A stretch of DNA of 34,841 nucleotides from Candidatus Poribacteria bacterium. Its GTDB lineage: Bacteria > Poribacteria > WGA-4E > WGA-3G. The notes under the pieces were generated by a model, which worked only from the letters and a program-made list of their open reading frames with translations, had not been told where the DNA came from and did no database searches. A program made the position numbers and the translations under genes. Within the stretch, counting starts at the first letter, position 1, and each line of letters begins with the position of its first letter. Positions 15,405-23,823 of this stretch are shown here, one piece after another. The stretch is from assembly GCA_028824125.1 (NCBI GenBank), contig JAPPES010000122.1:1-34841 (forward strand), written 5' to 3'.

Positions 15405-17459
15405 TTATGAACACACGTCATCCATATAAGGTTTCATATCCCATAGCAGGATAGTACCATCAAAGCTACCACTCGCCAAAAGCGTTCCATCCGGCGAAAA
15501 TCCAAGCGACTGAATGTCTGTCGGATGTCCCCAAAGAGTAGCGATATTCTCACCACTTGCAACCTCCCATAACCTAATTGCCATCTTCTCCATTCCTTCA
15601 TGCCACCAAGTGCCGGACGCGAGATAACGTCCACACGGCGAAAATGCCAAAGCATAAGGGTTCTCTGATTCAGGCTGCGGTATTGCAAAAAGTGTTGTTA
15701 GGGTTTCGGCACACCAGATTCGTAGTTCGCCGTACATCCCGCCCGCAATCAAGTTACCACACGGTGAAAATGCAATCTCCATCAGTATGCTGGGTTTGTC
15801 CAAAGGCAGTGTAGCAATCTCTTTGCTTGTCTCTACGTCCCACAGTCGAGCAGTTCTATCACTTGAACCACTTACGAGTCTTTTGCCATCCGGTGAATAT
15901 TCCACCGACCAGATGAAATCGGTATGTCCAGTGAATGGTTTCAGTTTCTCTTTAAGTTTGAAATCCCAGTGATAGATTGTGCCTGCTCTACTTCCAACTG
16001 CAAGTTGATCGCTTGTCGGTGAGAATGCTATTTTCCAAGTTAATTGTGCTTTTTCTGTAAATTCAGCGATCAGTTCGTCAGGATTCTCAGCGTCCCACAC
16101 ACAGCCATAGTCATCATTGGCTTGGATATACGCACCGATGATGTTTCCACAAGGTAAAACAGTGAAAGAGGTAATGCGCTTATCCTCAAGTAATGTTTCC
16201 TGCACCTGTTTACTTTCAATATCCCATAACACAATTCCCCTACGATCACTTGTGCTTGCAAGCGTCTTTCCATCCGGTAAAAATAGGACAGGTTGCGGAA
16301 CATTGTCAAATCCGCGAAGCGTTGTGGTTAAGTGTATGTTATTTCCCACCTTAGGCTTTTTACTATGTGTGATGTCTATCAGAGCCTGTTGTGGGAACTC
16401 TCTAAACCACATAGCATCAATGCTGCGAGGATGAATTTCTGGAATGGGAAGTTTTTCTCTACCTTCCACATTCCACACTTCAATAGTATGTTCCCCATCC
16501 ACAATCGTAAATAATTCCCCTTCTTCGGAGTAGAATGGTACTACCCGAGTCGTTTGAAAATCAGTATAAACTTCCTTTTGCCTACCCTTTACGATGTCCC
16601 AGACGCGCAAGCTTTGATCCCTACTACTTGATATGAGGAATTTATTACAAGGTGAGAAGGTGATAAAATCTACCCAATCGTTATGTCCTATGAAGTGCGC
16701 GATACGTTCACCTGTCGCTATATCCCACACTGAAACACATGGGGCAATCCAATCACCATCGTTAACGGATTCGTCAGGAGTCGCGGCAGCCAATAAGCGA
16801 CTATCTTGAGAAAAGACAAACTCTATACCCGCGAATTTAAAAAATAACTCACCTGTCTCTGGACACCAAATATAAATTTGTGTGCCTTTTGTACCAAGAT
16901 CATCTACAGTAGTAGCGACGTACTGTCCATTTGGAGAGAATTCTGATTCGTAAATATCAGCTGATATAACTTCACGTTCGCTTCGATCCATTTGTGCGAC
17001 GCACACACCGCGATGAACATCTAATACCTCTACGATTCCCTGCTGATTCGCGGTAACAATCCATTTACTATCCGGTGAAAAGGCAATTTTCCAATAGATA
17101 TTATGTTCTTGCATCCGTTTCATCTGTGCCATGCACTCACCACTCTCAACATCCAGTACTTTAATGATACCGTCGTAACTTCCGGTAGCAATATATTCTC
17201 CATTTTGTGAAAAATCGAGGGCGGAAATCATCCCTCGTTCTGTTTCCCACAAAGCGATAGGTGATTTTGACGACATATCATACCACCAAAGTCCCATAAG
17301 TGTCCCGACAGCGAAATACGCATTATTGGGTGAGAGTGCAAATTTAGCACTTCTTCCTTTCCCAAACCGAGCAATTGCGTTTTCTGGCAATGCCCATGTC
17401 GTTCCTTCAGTGTCACCCGCAACGGCATTGAATGGTGCGGGTTTTCTATTTTGTTTCAT
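15405..17459 (-). CDS. WD40-repeat protein, array copy 1 (most divergent)
   Basis: This 684-residue protein is made of WD40 beta-propeller blades throughout, probably enough for two propellers. Clear blades include HFIGHNDWVDFITFSPC...LRVWDI (about residues 255-300), FTGHTDFIWSVEYSPDG...ARLWDV (about 515-555), and the last, GHPTDIQSLGFSPDGTLLAS to ILLWDMKPY. No signal peptide, membrane helix or enzyme domain is present, so it is likely a cytoplasmic protein-binding scaffold. It is the most diverged of six paralogues and the last in the direction of transcription: its N-terminus (MKQNRKPAPFNAVAGD then TTWALPENAIARFGKG) only partly keeps the family start DITTWELPEGA-ARLGQG. AAGGAGA precedes the ATG. 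The molecular partner is unknown. Confidence 0.88.
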   Translation of the reverse strand: MKQNRKPAPFNAVAGDTEGTTWALPENAIARFGKGRSAKFALSPNNAYFAVGTLMGLWWYDMSSKSPIALWETERGMISALDFSQNGEYIATGSYDGIIKVLDVESGECMAQMKRMQEHNIYWKIAFSPDSKWIVTANQQGIVEVLDVHRGVCVAQMDRSEREVISADIYESEFSPNGQYVATTVDDLGTKGTQIYIWCPETGELFFKFAGIEFVFSQDSRLLAAATPDESVNDGDWIAPCVSVWDIATGERIAHFIGHNDWVDFITFSPCNKFLISSSRDQSLRVWDIVKGRQKEVYTDFQTTRVVPFYSEEGELFTIVDGEHTIEVWNVEGREKLPIPEIHPRSIDAMWFREFPQQALIDITHSKKPKVGNNIHLTTTLRGFDNVPQPVLFLPDGKTLASTSDRRGIVLWDIESKQVQETLLEDKRITSFTVLPCGNIIGAYIQANDDYGCVWDAENPDELIAEFTEKAQLTWKIAFSPTSDQLAVGSRAGTIYHWDFKLKEKLKPFTGHTDFIWSVEYSPDGKRLVSGSSDRTARLWDVETSKEIATLPLDKPSILMEIAFSPCGNLIAGGMYGELRIWCAETLTTLFAIPQPESENPYALAFSPCGRYLASGTWWHEGMEKMAIRLWEVASGENIATLWGHPTDIQSLGFSPDGTLLASGSFDGTILLWDMKPYMDDVCS

Positions 17460-17494
17460 ATTTTCTCCTTGATTATGTTTTGATGTAACATAAG

Positions 17495-17513
17495 ATTATA
17501 GTTGGCAATTGCC
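17495..17513 (-). promoter_or_regulatory. Candidate -10 box and palindrome before WD40 copy 1
   Basis: On the minus strand a perfect TATAAT (17500-17495) lies about 36 bases before the ATG of the gene ending at 15405. Directly upstream of it is the perfect palindrome GGCAATTGCC (17504-17513), placed where a repressor could block the promoter. The -35 region is poor, so this is a candidate only. Confidence 0.3.
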
Positions 17514-17530
17514 TTGCACACGCTGAGGTG

Positions 17531-19552
17531 CTAACTTTGAATGTAAGGTGTCATATCCCAAAGCATGATTGTGCCATCATAACTGCCACTTGCTAAAATT
17601 GTTCCATCTGGTGAGAAAGCGAGGTCTTGAATATCGCTACTGTGCCCCCGGAAAGTGACGATATTTTCACCGCTTGCAATATCCCACAACCTAATTAGCA
17701 TGTTATCCATCCACTTGTCCCACCAGGTGCCGGATACGAGGTATCGTCCACACGGTGAAAATGCTAACGCATACAGTAGCTCCCAACTATCCTTCGGCTG
17801 CGGAATGGTCTTGAGCATTTCGCGATGCTCAATATCCCATAATAGAATCTCTTTTTCTCCACAACAAGCGACCATGGTACTACACGGTGAAAATGCGATG
17901 TGTGGGGTTTTATTTGGAAATGCGTCAATTGCTTCACCACTTTCAACATCCCACAATCGAGAATTAGTTCCACCATAAAAACTGATACTCACGAGCTGTT
18001 TTTCGTTTGGACTAAATGCAACAATAGGTATCCGAGCGGTATGTGCTTTGAGTTGGTGTAACATCTCTTGCTGCTCCACATCCCACACATAAAGCGTGCC
18101 TTCAGTGTCCCCACAAGCGATTAAGTTACGGACTGGCGCAAATATTGAACTACACGGTCCTACTCGATTTCCTTGCTCAGGAAAGAAGAAAAAAGCGATT
18201 GGCGTCTTGTCGTTTGCAAGTTCCCATACTCTAATCATCCAATATCCCGTAGTATCGTATTTATATTCAGTAGCATACAATTTTCCCATCGGTGACGTAG
18301 AAAAAATGAAGTTTCCTCGTGCTTTGTCAAAACGGCTTGATGGTTGAGAGAGATTGGCAGTGTCCCAGAACATCAATGTATTTCCCGGAGATGAGGCTGC
18401 AAGGGTTTTTCCATCCTGAGAAAAGGCGAGGGAATAAGGTACATCGATATACGAATAACTCAATGTCTTGGGTTGGGTGTCGCCAACGTTCCATACCTTA
18501 AATTCGCTTTCGGTTAAGGAGACGAAAGGGCATTCTTTTGGTAAATGGTTACCTTGAAGTCCGTGATGTGCTTCAAGGTAAGTATCGGACTTTTTCTCAC
18601 GTTCTACGTCCCACACGGTGAGGGTATCATCAGAGACTTCAGCAGCATATAGGACGCTCTCTGGTGAATAGAAGACTTTCTTTGGTTCTATTCCATAGTC
18701 GTGGAATTCTTGTGTCATTTTCCAATCGTCAAGTGTCCAAACCCTAACTGTACCTTTCTGCCCGCTGGATGCGAGAAACTTCCCACACGGTGAAAAGCAG
18801 AGACTCACAGCAGAATCCGTAGGTTCTGTAAGACAAGCGATATGTTTGCCGCTTTTCAAATTCCATACTGCAATATAGTTAAAGGAGTTTTCTGGAATTC
18901 GAATTCTATCTAAAGAGTCTGCACAAGCAAGCAAATTGTAGTCGGGCATTGTGCAGGCAAGTAGTGAACCATCAGCGGAGAAGGCAATAGGACGAGGTTT
19001 GCCACGGAACCATCTGAAATTGGTTTCAACATGATATTTTGCGACCCTATCACCTGTCTCTGTGTGCCAAACATAAACGATATAGTCCGCATTGGCTGAG
19101 GAGGCAAGATACTGACTATCAGGGGAAAAGACTAAATGTGAAACAAAATTAACTCCAAACATATTTTGTGCAATTTTCTTCGTCTCATCTCTTTTCAACC
19201 TTGAAATGCAGGCACCGCGTTTCACATCCCATACCTTGACTATCCCTTCCCCGTCTCCCGTAGCAAGCCATTTGCCATTGGGTGAAAAAGAAATAGCAGT
19301 AATCCATCCCCTACCTGTATCCCATAAAGTAATCGGAGTCATAGTAGAAAGATCATACCACCAAACTCCTATTGTATTGCCTACAGCGATATATCTCCCA
19401 TCTGGCGATGGAGCAATTGGTTGCGGTGTTATATCGTCCATCATTTGTCCTTGTCCTAATCGGGCGGTTGCGCCTTCAGGAAGTTCCCAGGTCGTTATAT
19501 CACTGTTTTCAGGCTGCCTAATAGCAGGTGACCATTTTTCATTATTTTGCAT
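17531..19552 (-). CDS. WD40-repeat protein, array copy 2
   Basis: A 673-residue all-WD40 protein. The N-terminal tag MQNNEKWSPAIRQ and DITTWELPEGATARLGQG is shared almost exactly with copies 3 to 6. First blades: VWWYDLSTMTPITLWDTGRG and ISFSPNGKWLATGDGEGIVK; last blade: FRGHSSDIQDLAFSPDGTIL to IMLWDMTPYIQS. No signal peptide or membrane segment is seen. The first three or so blades and the last two are the most conserved between copies, while the middle (about residues 270-430) differs most, including a stretch (EAHHGLQGNHLPKECPFVSL) that is not WD-like. ACAAGGAAACTGATTTT before the ATG is identical to the site before copy 4. The gap to copy 1 is 71 bp. Scaffold or binding role is inferred from the fold only. 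Confidence 0.88.
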   Translation of the reverse strand: MQNNEKWSPAIRQPENSDITTWELPEGATARLGQGQMMDDITPQPIAPSPDGRYIAVGNTIGVWWYDLSTMTPITLWDTGRGWITAISFSPNGKWLATGDGEGIVKVWDVKRGACISRLKRDETKKIAQNMFGVNFVSHLVFSPDSQYLASSANADYIVYVWHTETGDRVAKYHVETNFRWFRGKPRPIAFSADGSLLACTMPDYNLLACADSLDRIRIPENSFNYIAVWNLKSGKHIACLTEPTDSAVSLCFSPCGKFLASSGQKGTVRVWTLDDWKMTQEFHDYGIEPKKVFYSPESVLYAAEVSDDTLTVWDVEREKKSDTYLEAHHGLQGNHLPKECPFVSLTESEFKVWNVGDTQPKTLSYSYIDVPYSLAFSQDGKTLAASSPGNTLMFWDTANLSQPSSRFDKARGNFIFSTSPMGKLYATEYKYDTTGYWMIRVWELANDKTPIAFFFFPEQGNRVGPCSSIFAPVRNLIACGDTEGTLYVWDVEQQEMLHQLKAHTARIPIVAFSPNEKQLVSISFYGGTNSRLWDVESGEAIDAFPNKTPHIAFSPCSTMVACCGEKEILLWDIEHREMLKTIPQPKDSWELLYALAFSPCGRYLVSGTWWDKWMDNMLIRLWDIASGENIVTFRGHSSDIQDLAFSPDGTILASGSYDGTIMLWDMTPYIQS

Positions 19553-19605
19553 AAAATCAGTTTCCTTGTAAGATTTATAAATTGGGTTAGAGTTTTTTGT
19601 GGCTG

Positions 19606-19621
19606 AGTATAGCGCTATACT
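19606..19621. promoter_or_regulatory. 16-bp perfect palindrome before WD40 copy 2
   Basis: AGTATAGCGCTATACT is a perfect palindrome about 55 bases before the ATG of the gene ending at 17531. A one-base variant, AGTATAGTGCTATACT, occupies the same place before the next paralogue (21703-21718), and a decayed version is near 23786-23803. It contains TATACT, which could be a -10 box on either strand. It may be an operator copied with the genes, or only duplicated spacer. Confidence 0.4.
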
Positions 19622-19641
19622 TGTTGGTTAATTGTTAGTGT

Positions 19642-21657
19642 TTAGGAGTCTATATAGGGTCTCAAATCCCAAAGCAGGATTGTACCGTCATAACCGCCAC
19701 TCACCAAAATCGTGCCATCTGGTGAGAAAGTGAGACACTGCACGTCTGTTGGGTGTCCTCGGAAGGTAGCAATGTTCTCGCCACTCGCAACATCCCACAG
19801 CCGCACCGGACACTTCTTAATACCGAATCCTCTTATCCACGATGCACCGGAAACCAAAAATCTACCACATGGTGAAAATGCCAATGCAAATGGATACGTA
19901 CTATCCATCGGTTGAGGTATCCTAATTATAGTTTCACCACAGTTGATATTCCATAATACTATTTCTGACGGACGACCTATCTGAGCGAGTGCGATCAAGG
20001 TACTACAAGGTGAAAACGCAAACGCATAATTTCTTTCTGGAAACGTTTCAATCGCTTCACCGCTTTCAAGGTCCCACAACTTGGAAACAGGTCCGTCCAT
20101 TGTTGCGCTCACAATATTCTTTTCATTTGGACTAAATGCTATAAAATTAATCCATTCGGAATGCGCTTTAAGCGTGTGTCGTATGTGCTGTTGCTGCACA
20201 TCCCACACATACATTGTGCCTTCACTATCCCCACATGCCAGCAGGTTGGTTTTGTGTGCGAATGATGCTGTTGATACCTGTCGCTCTTGTTCGGCAAGTG
20301 GGCTTTTTTCGCTGGGAAGTGTAAAAGTGGCGGTGGGTGTATCAGTGTTTCCAATGTCCCATACCTTGGTAACAGGGCCATCACGACCCGTTCCGTAGAT
20401 TTTTCCCTGAGGCGAAACAGAAGGAACATAATCTCTTCCGGGTAGGTTGACACTGGATGGTGGTGAGGAAGGTTGGGTAATATCCCATAACATTACTTCC
20501 TCACCTTTGCTCCAATACCCACCTGCGAGTGTTTTCCCATCTGGCGCAAAAACAAGCGAAAATGGTACACCAGTATGTGAATGCGGAAGCGAACGCGGCT
20601 CAGAATCACCGACTGTCCATTTCCGAAATTCACGAGGGTTGGTGAAAGGTAAAACGAATGGTGTTCCCTTGGGAACATGGACACCTTGAAGAGAACTATG
20701 TTCATCTAAGGAAAAGTCGCATTTTTCACCGCTCGCAACATCCCACACGACAAAGGTTTCATCAGATTTTTGGGAAGCGTGCAGAACACCAGATGGTGAA
20801 TAGAAAACTTGCATCCGTCCTGTCCCAAAAAAATCGCGGTACTCCTTAGTCTGTTGCCAATTGTCAACAGACCACACCCGAATTGATCCACCCCGTCCAC
20901 CAGCGGCAAGGAGCCGTCCACAAGGTGAAAAACAAACGCTTCGTACAACCCCATCGGTATTTGTGAGGCAGGCAAGTTGTTCTTGTGTTTCTATGTTCCA
21001 CACAGCAATGAATTCGGTAAAATTCTCAGGAAGATGAATGGTTCCACCAGGTTTGGCTTGTATGGCTAAACTGTTATCAGGTATTGGACACGCCAATAAA
21101 CGGCTATCTGCAGAAAAAGCGATGGGTCGCCTGGTGCGATCGCGCCATCTAAATTTATTCGGGTCGTCATTGAGTTTCGCAATACGTTCACCGGTTTCTG
21201 GGTTATAGACATATAGGATATAATCACGTGTGCTGGACACTGTAAGACGTTGACTATCGGGTGAAAAGACGAGGTAAGAAACATAATGGTAAGATCTCTC
21301 CTCTTCATCCCGCTCCATTTGCTTGATACATACACCGCGCTGCATATCCCATACCTTGACGAGTCCGTCCCCATCAGCTGTGGCAAGCCACTTGCCATTT
21401 GGGGAAAAGGAGACAGCAGAAATGCATCCCCGATCTGTGTCCCATAGTGCAATAGGGGTCATGGTGGATAAATCATACCCCCATAACCCTACAGCAGTTC
21501 CAAATGTAATGAACTTGCCATTAGGCGAGTATGCCATATCAGACATTATTTTCCCTTGTCCTAATCGGAAAACCGCACCATCGGGTAGTTCCCAGGTAGT
21601 TATATCATTGCTTGCAGACTGCCTAATAGCAGGCGACCATTTTTCACTATTTTGCAT
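19642..21657 (-). CDS. WD40-repeat protein, array copy 3
   Basis: A 671-residue all-WD40 paralogue starting MQNSEKWSPAIRQ and then DITTWELPDGAVFRLGQG. It is closest to copy 4. The two share long near-identical nucleotide tracts, for example the segment encoding CGDSEGTMYVWDVQQQHIRH and the one encoding FPERNYAFAFSPCSTLI. The last blade is FRGHPTDVQCLTFSPDGTIL to ILLWDLRPYIDS. No signal peptide, membrane helix or catalytic motif is seen. AAGGATACT lies before the ATG. The spacer to copy 2 (89 bp) contains the 16-bp palindrome. The closeness of copies 3 and 4 implies recent duplication or gene conversion between neighbours. Confidence 0.88.
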   Translation of the reverse strand: MQNSEKWSPAIRQSASNDITTWELPDGAVFRLGQGKIMSDMAYSPNGKFITFGTAVGLWGYDLSTMTPIALWDTDRGCISAVSFSPNGKWLATADGDGLVKVWDMQRGVCIKQMERDEEERSYHYVSYLVFSPDSQRLTVSSTRDYILYVYNPETGERIAKLNDDPNKFRWRDRTRRPIAFSADSRLLACPIPDNSLAIQAKPGGTIHLPENFTEFIAVWNIETQEQLACLTNTDGVVRSVCFSPCGRLLAAGGRGGSIRVWSVDNWQQTKEYRDFFGTGRMQVFYSPSGVLHASQKSDETFVVWDVASGEKCDFSLDEHSSLQGVHVPKGTPFVLPFTNPREFRKWTVGDSEPRSLPHSHTGVPFSLVFAPDGKTLAGGYWSKGEEVMLWDITQPSSPPSSVNLPGRDYVPSVSPQGKIYGTGRDGPVTKVWDIGNTDTPTATFTLPSEKSPLAEQERQVSTASFAHKTNLLACGDSEGTMYVWDVQQQHIRHTLKAHSEWINFIAFSPNEKNIVSATMDGPVSKLWDLESGEAIETFPERNYAFAFSPCSTLIALAQIGRPSEIVLWNINCGETIIRIPQPMDSTYPFALAFSPCGRFLVSGASWIRGFGIKKCPVRLWDVASGENIATFRGHPTDVQCLTFSPDGTILVSGGYDGTILLWDLRPYIDS

Positions 21658-21702
21658 AAATTCAGTATCCTTATAAATTGGATTAGAGACTATTTGTGGC
21701 TG

Positions 21703-21718
21703 AGTATAGTGCTATACT
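21703..21718. promoter_or_regulatory. Near-palindrome before WD40 copy 3
   Basis: AGTATAGTGCTATACT, one base away from the perfect palindrome at 19606-19621 and at the same distance from its gene's start. Flanking bases (TGGCTG before, TGTT after) are also shared, so the whole spacer was duplicated. Confidence 0.38.
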
Positions 21719-21739
21719 TGTTAGGTTGATTGTTGGTGT

Positions 21740-23731
21740 TTAGGAGTTTATATAAGGTTTCAAATCCCAAAACAAAATCGTGCCATCATAACCGCCACTC
21801 GCCAAAATCGTGCCATCTGGTGAGAAAGTGAGACACTGGACATCTGTAGGATGCCCACGGAAGGTAGCAATGTTTTCACCATTCGCAACATTCCACAACC
21901 GCACCGAGCATTTCTTTATATTCATGTTTCGCATCCACGTTGCCCCAGAAGCGAAATAATGACCACACGGTGAAAATGCTAATGCAAACGGGCTCCAACT
22001 ATCCTTCGGTGGGAGGATACTCATGACAGTTTCACGACAGTTGATATCCCATAAAAGAATCTCCTCTCTTCGACCAAGGACAATCAGCGTGCTACAAGGC
22101 GAAAAAGCAAACGCATAATTTCTTTCTGGAAACGCTTCAATCGGTTCACCATTTTCAACGTCCCACAAGCGAGAGTTAAGCCCGGACTCTGTCTTACTCA
22201 CAATATTCTTTTCATCGGGACTAAATCCTATAAAATCGATCCAACCAGTATGTGCTTTGATCTTGTGTCTTATGTGCTGTTGCTGCACATCCCACACATA
22301 CATTGTGCCTTCACTATCCCCACATGCCAGCAGGTTGGTTTTGGGTGCGAAAACAACCGTTGACATGACCAATTTAGATTTTTTTTCTGCGTCGGGAAGT
22401 TTGAAAGTAGCAATGGGTGTCTCAATGTTTCCAATGTCCCACACCTCTGCAGTTTTACCATCGCAACTACCGGCTGCGTATATTTTTCCTTGTGTCGATT
22501 CGGAGACAACATAACTTTCCCCAGATAGATTGAGACGAGAGGGTGGTGAAGATGGTTGAATCATATCCCATAACCTCACCTTATCGTTCCAATACCCGGC
22601 TGCAAGTGTTTTCCCATCTGACGTAAAAACAAGCGAAGTAGGAACACCGGTATGTAAATGCTGAAACGAACACGGTTCAGAATCTCCGCCTGTCCATTTT
22701 CTAAATTCACGAGGTCTGTAGAAAGGTAAAACGAATGGGGTGCCCTTAGGAACGTGGGCACCCTGAAGCACACTCTGCACTTCAACGGATAGTTCACATT
22801 TTTCACGGCGCGCCACATCCCACACGACAAAAGTGTCATCAGACCTTTGGGCGGCATGCAGAACACCCGATGGTGAATAAAAGACTTGCATCCGTCCTGT
22901 GCCGAAATCGTGGTAGCTATGTATCCGTTGCCAATCAGCAACCGACCAAACAAAAACAGGACCACCCCATCTACCGGAGGCGAGGAAACGACCACACGGC
23001 GAAAAACAGAGACTCTGCACAAAACGTTCGGTATCTGTGAGACAAGCAATTTGTTCACCCGCCTCTACATCCCACACTGCGATAAAATCGATAGAACCAT
23101 CAGGGAAACGAATCTCACCATTAGAGTCTGCATGCACCATAAGACTTTCATCTGGCATTGTGCATGCCAATAGACTGCCATCTGCAGAAAAAGCTATGGG
23201 ACGCCTGGTGCGACCACGCCATCTGAACTTATTCGGGTCATCATAAAGTTTGGCAAGACATTCCCCGGTTGCTGGGTGATAGACGTAAAGGATATAATCA
23301 CGGTTGCTGGATACAGCGAGGCGTTGACTATCCGGTGAAAAGACAAGCTGTGAAACTATATGATAAGATTTCTCGTCTTCATTCCGTTCCATCTGTGCAA
23401 CGCAAACACCGCGCTGCACATCCCATACCTTTACAAGACCGTCGCCATCCCCAGTAGCAAGCCACTGACCATCCGGAGAAATGGAGACTACGGAAATAAT
23501 ACCACGATCTGTATCCCACAACGCAATAGGGGTTATGGTAGATAAATCATACCACCAAACCCCTATAGTGCTACCGAATACAAAGTGTTTTCCATCGAGA
23601 GAATATGCAATGTCAGACATTATTCCCCCTTGTCCTAATCGGGAAATTGCACTATCAGGAAGTTCCCAGGTAGTTATATCACTGTTTTTAGTTTGCCTAA
23701 TAGCAGGCGACCATTTTTCATTATTTTGCAT
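21740..23731 (-). CDS. WD40-repeat protein, array copy 4
   Basis: A 663-residue all-WD40 paralogue, the shortest of the six. It starts MQNNEKWSPAIRQ and then DITTWELPDSAISRLGQG; the last blade is FRGHPTDVQCLTFSPDGTIL to ILFWDLKPYINS. Compared with copy 3 it lacks a few residues in the linker before CGDSEGTMYVWDV but is otherwise parallel. The ribosome site and 5' spacer are the same as for copy 2 (ACAAGGAAACTGATTTT), although its body is closer to copy 3. That mosaic pattern suggests exchange between copies. No signal peptide or enzyme motif is seen. It is probably cytoplasmic with a binding role; the ligand is unknown. Confidence 0.88.
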   Translation of the reverse strand: MQNNEKWSPAIRQTKNSDITTWELPDSAISRLGQGGIMSDIAYSLDGKHFVFGSTIGVWWYDLSTITPIALWDTDRGIISVVSISPDGQWLATGDGDGLVKVWDVQRGVCVAQMERNEDEKSYHIVSQLVFSPDSQRLAVSSNRDYILYVYHPATGECLAKLYDDPNKFRWRGRTRRPIAFSADGSLLACTMPDESLMVHADSNGEIRFPDGSIDFIAVWDVEAGEQIACLTDTERFVQSLCFSPCGRFLASGRWGGPVFVWSVADWQRIHSYHDFGTGRMQVFYSPSGVLHAAQRSDDTFVVWDVARREKCELSVEVQSVLQGAHVPKGTPFVLPFYRPREFRKWTGGDSEPCSFQHLHTGVPTSLVFTSDGKTLAAGYWNDKVRLWDMIQPSSPPSRLNLSGESYVVSESTQGKIYAAGSCDGKTAEVWDIGNIETPIATFKLPDAEKKSKLVMSTVVFAPKTNLLACGDSEGTMYVWDVQQQHIRHKIKAHTGWIDFIGFSPDEKNIVSKTESGLNSRLWDVENGEPIEAFPERNYAFAFSPCSTLIVLGRREEILLWDINCRETVMSILPPKDSWSPFALAFSPCGHYFASGATWMRNMNIKKCSVRLWNVANGENIATFRGHPTDVQCLTFSPDGTILASGGYDGTILFWDLKPYINS

Positions 23732-23823
23732 AAAATCAGTTTCCTTGTAAGATTTATTAATTGTATCTGATATTATTCGTGGCTGAATATAGGCGTTATA
23801 CTTGTAGGGTTAATTGTTGGTGT

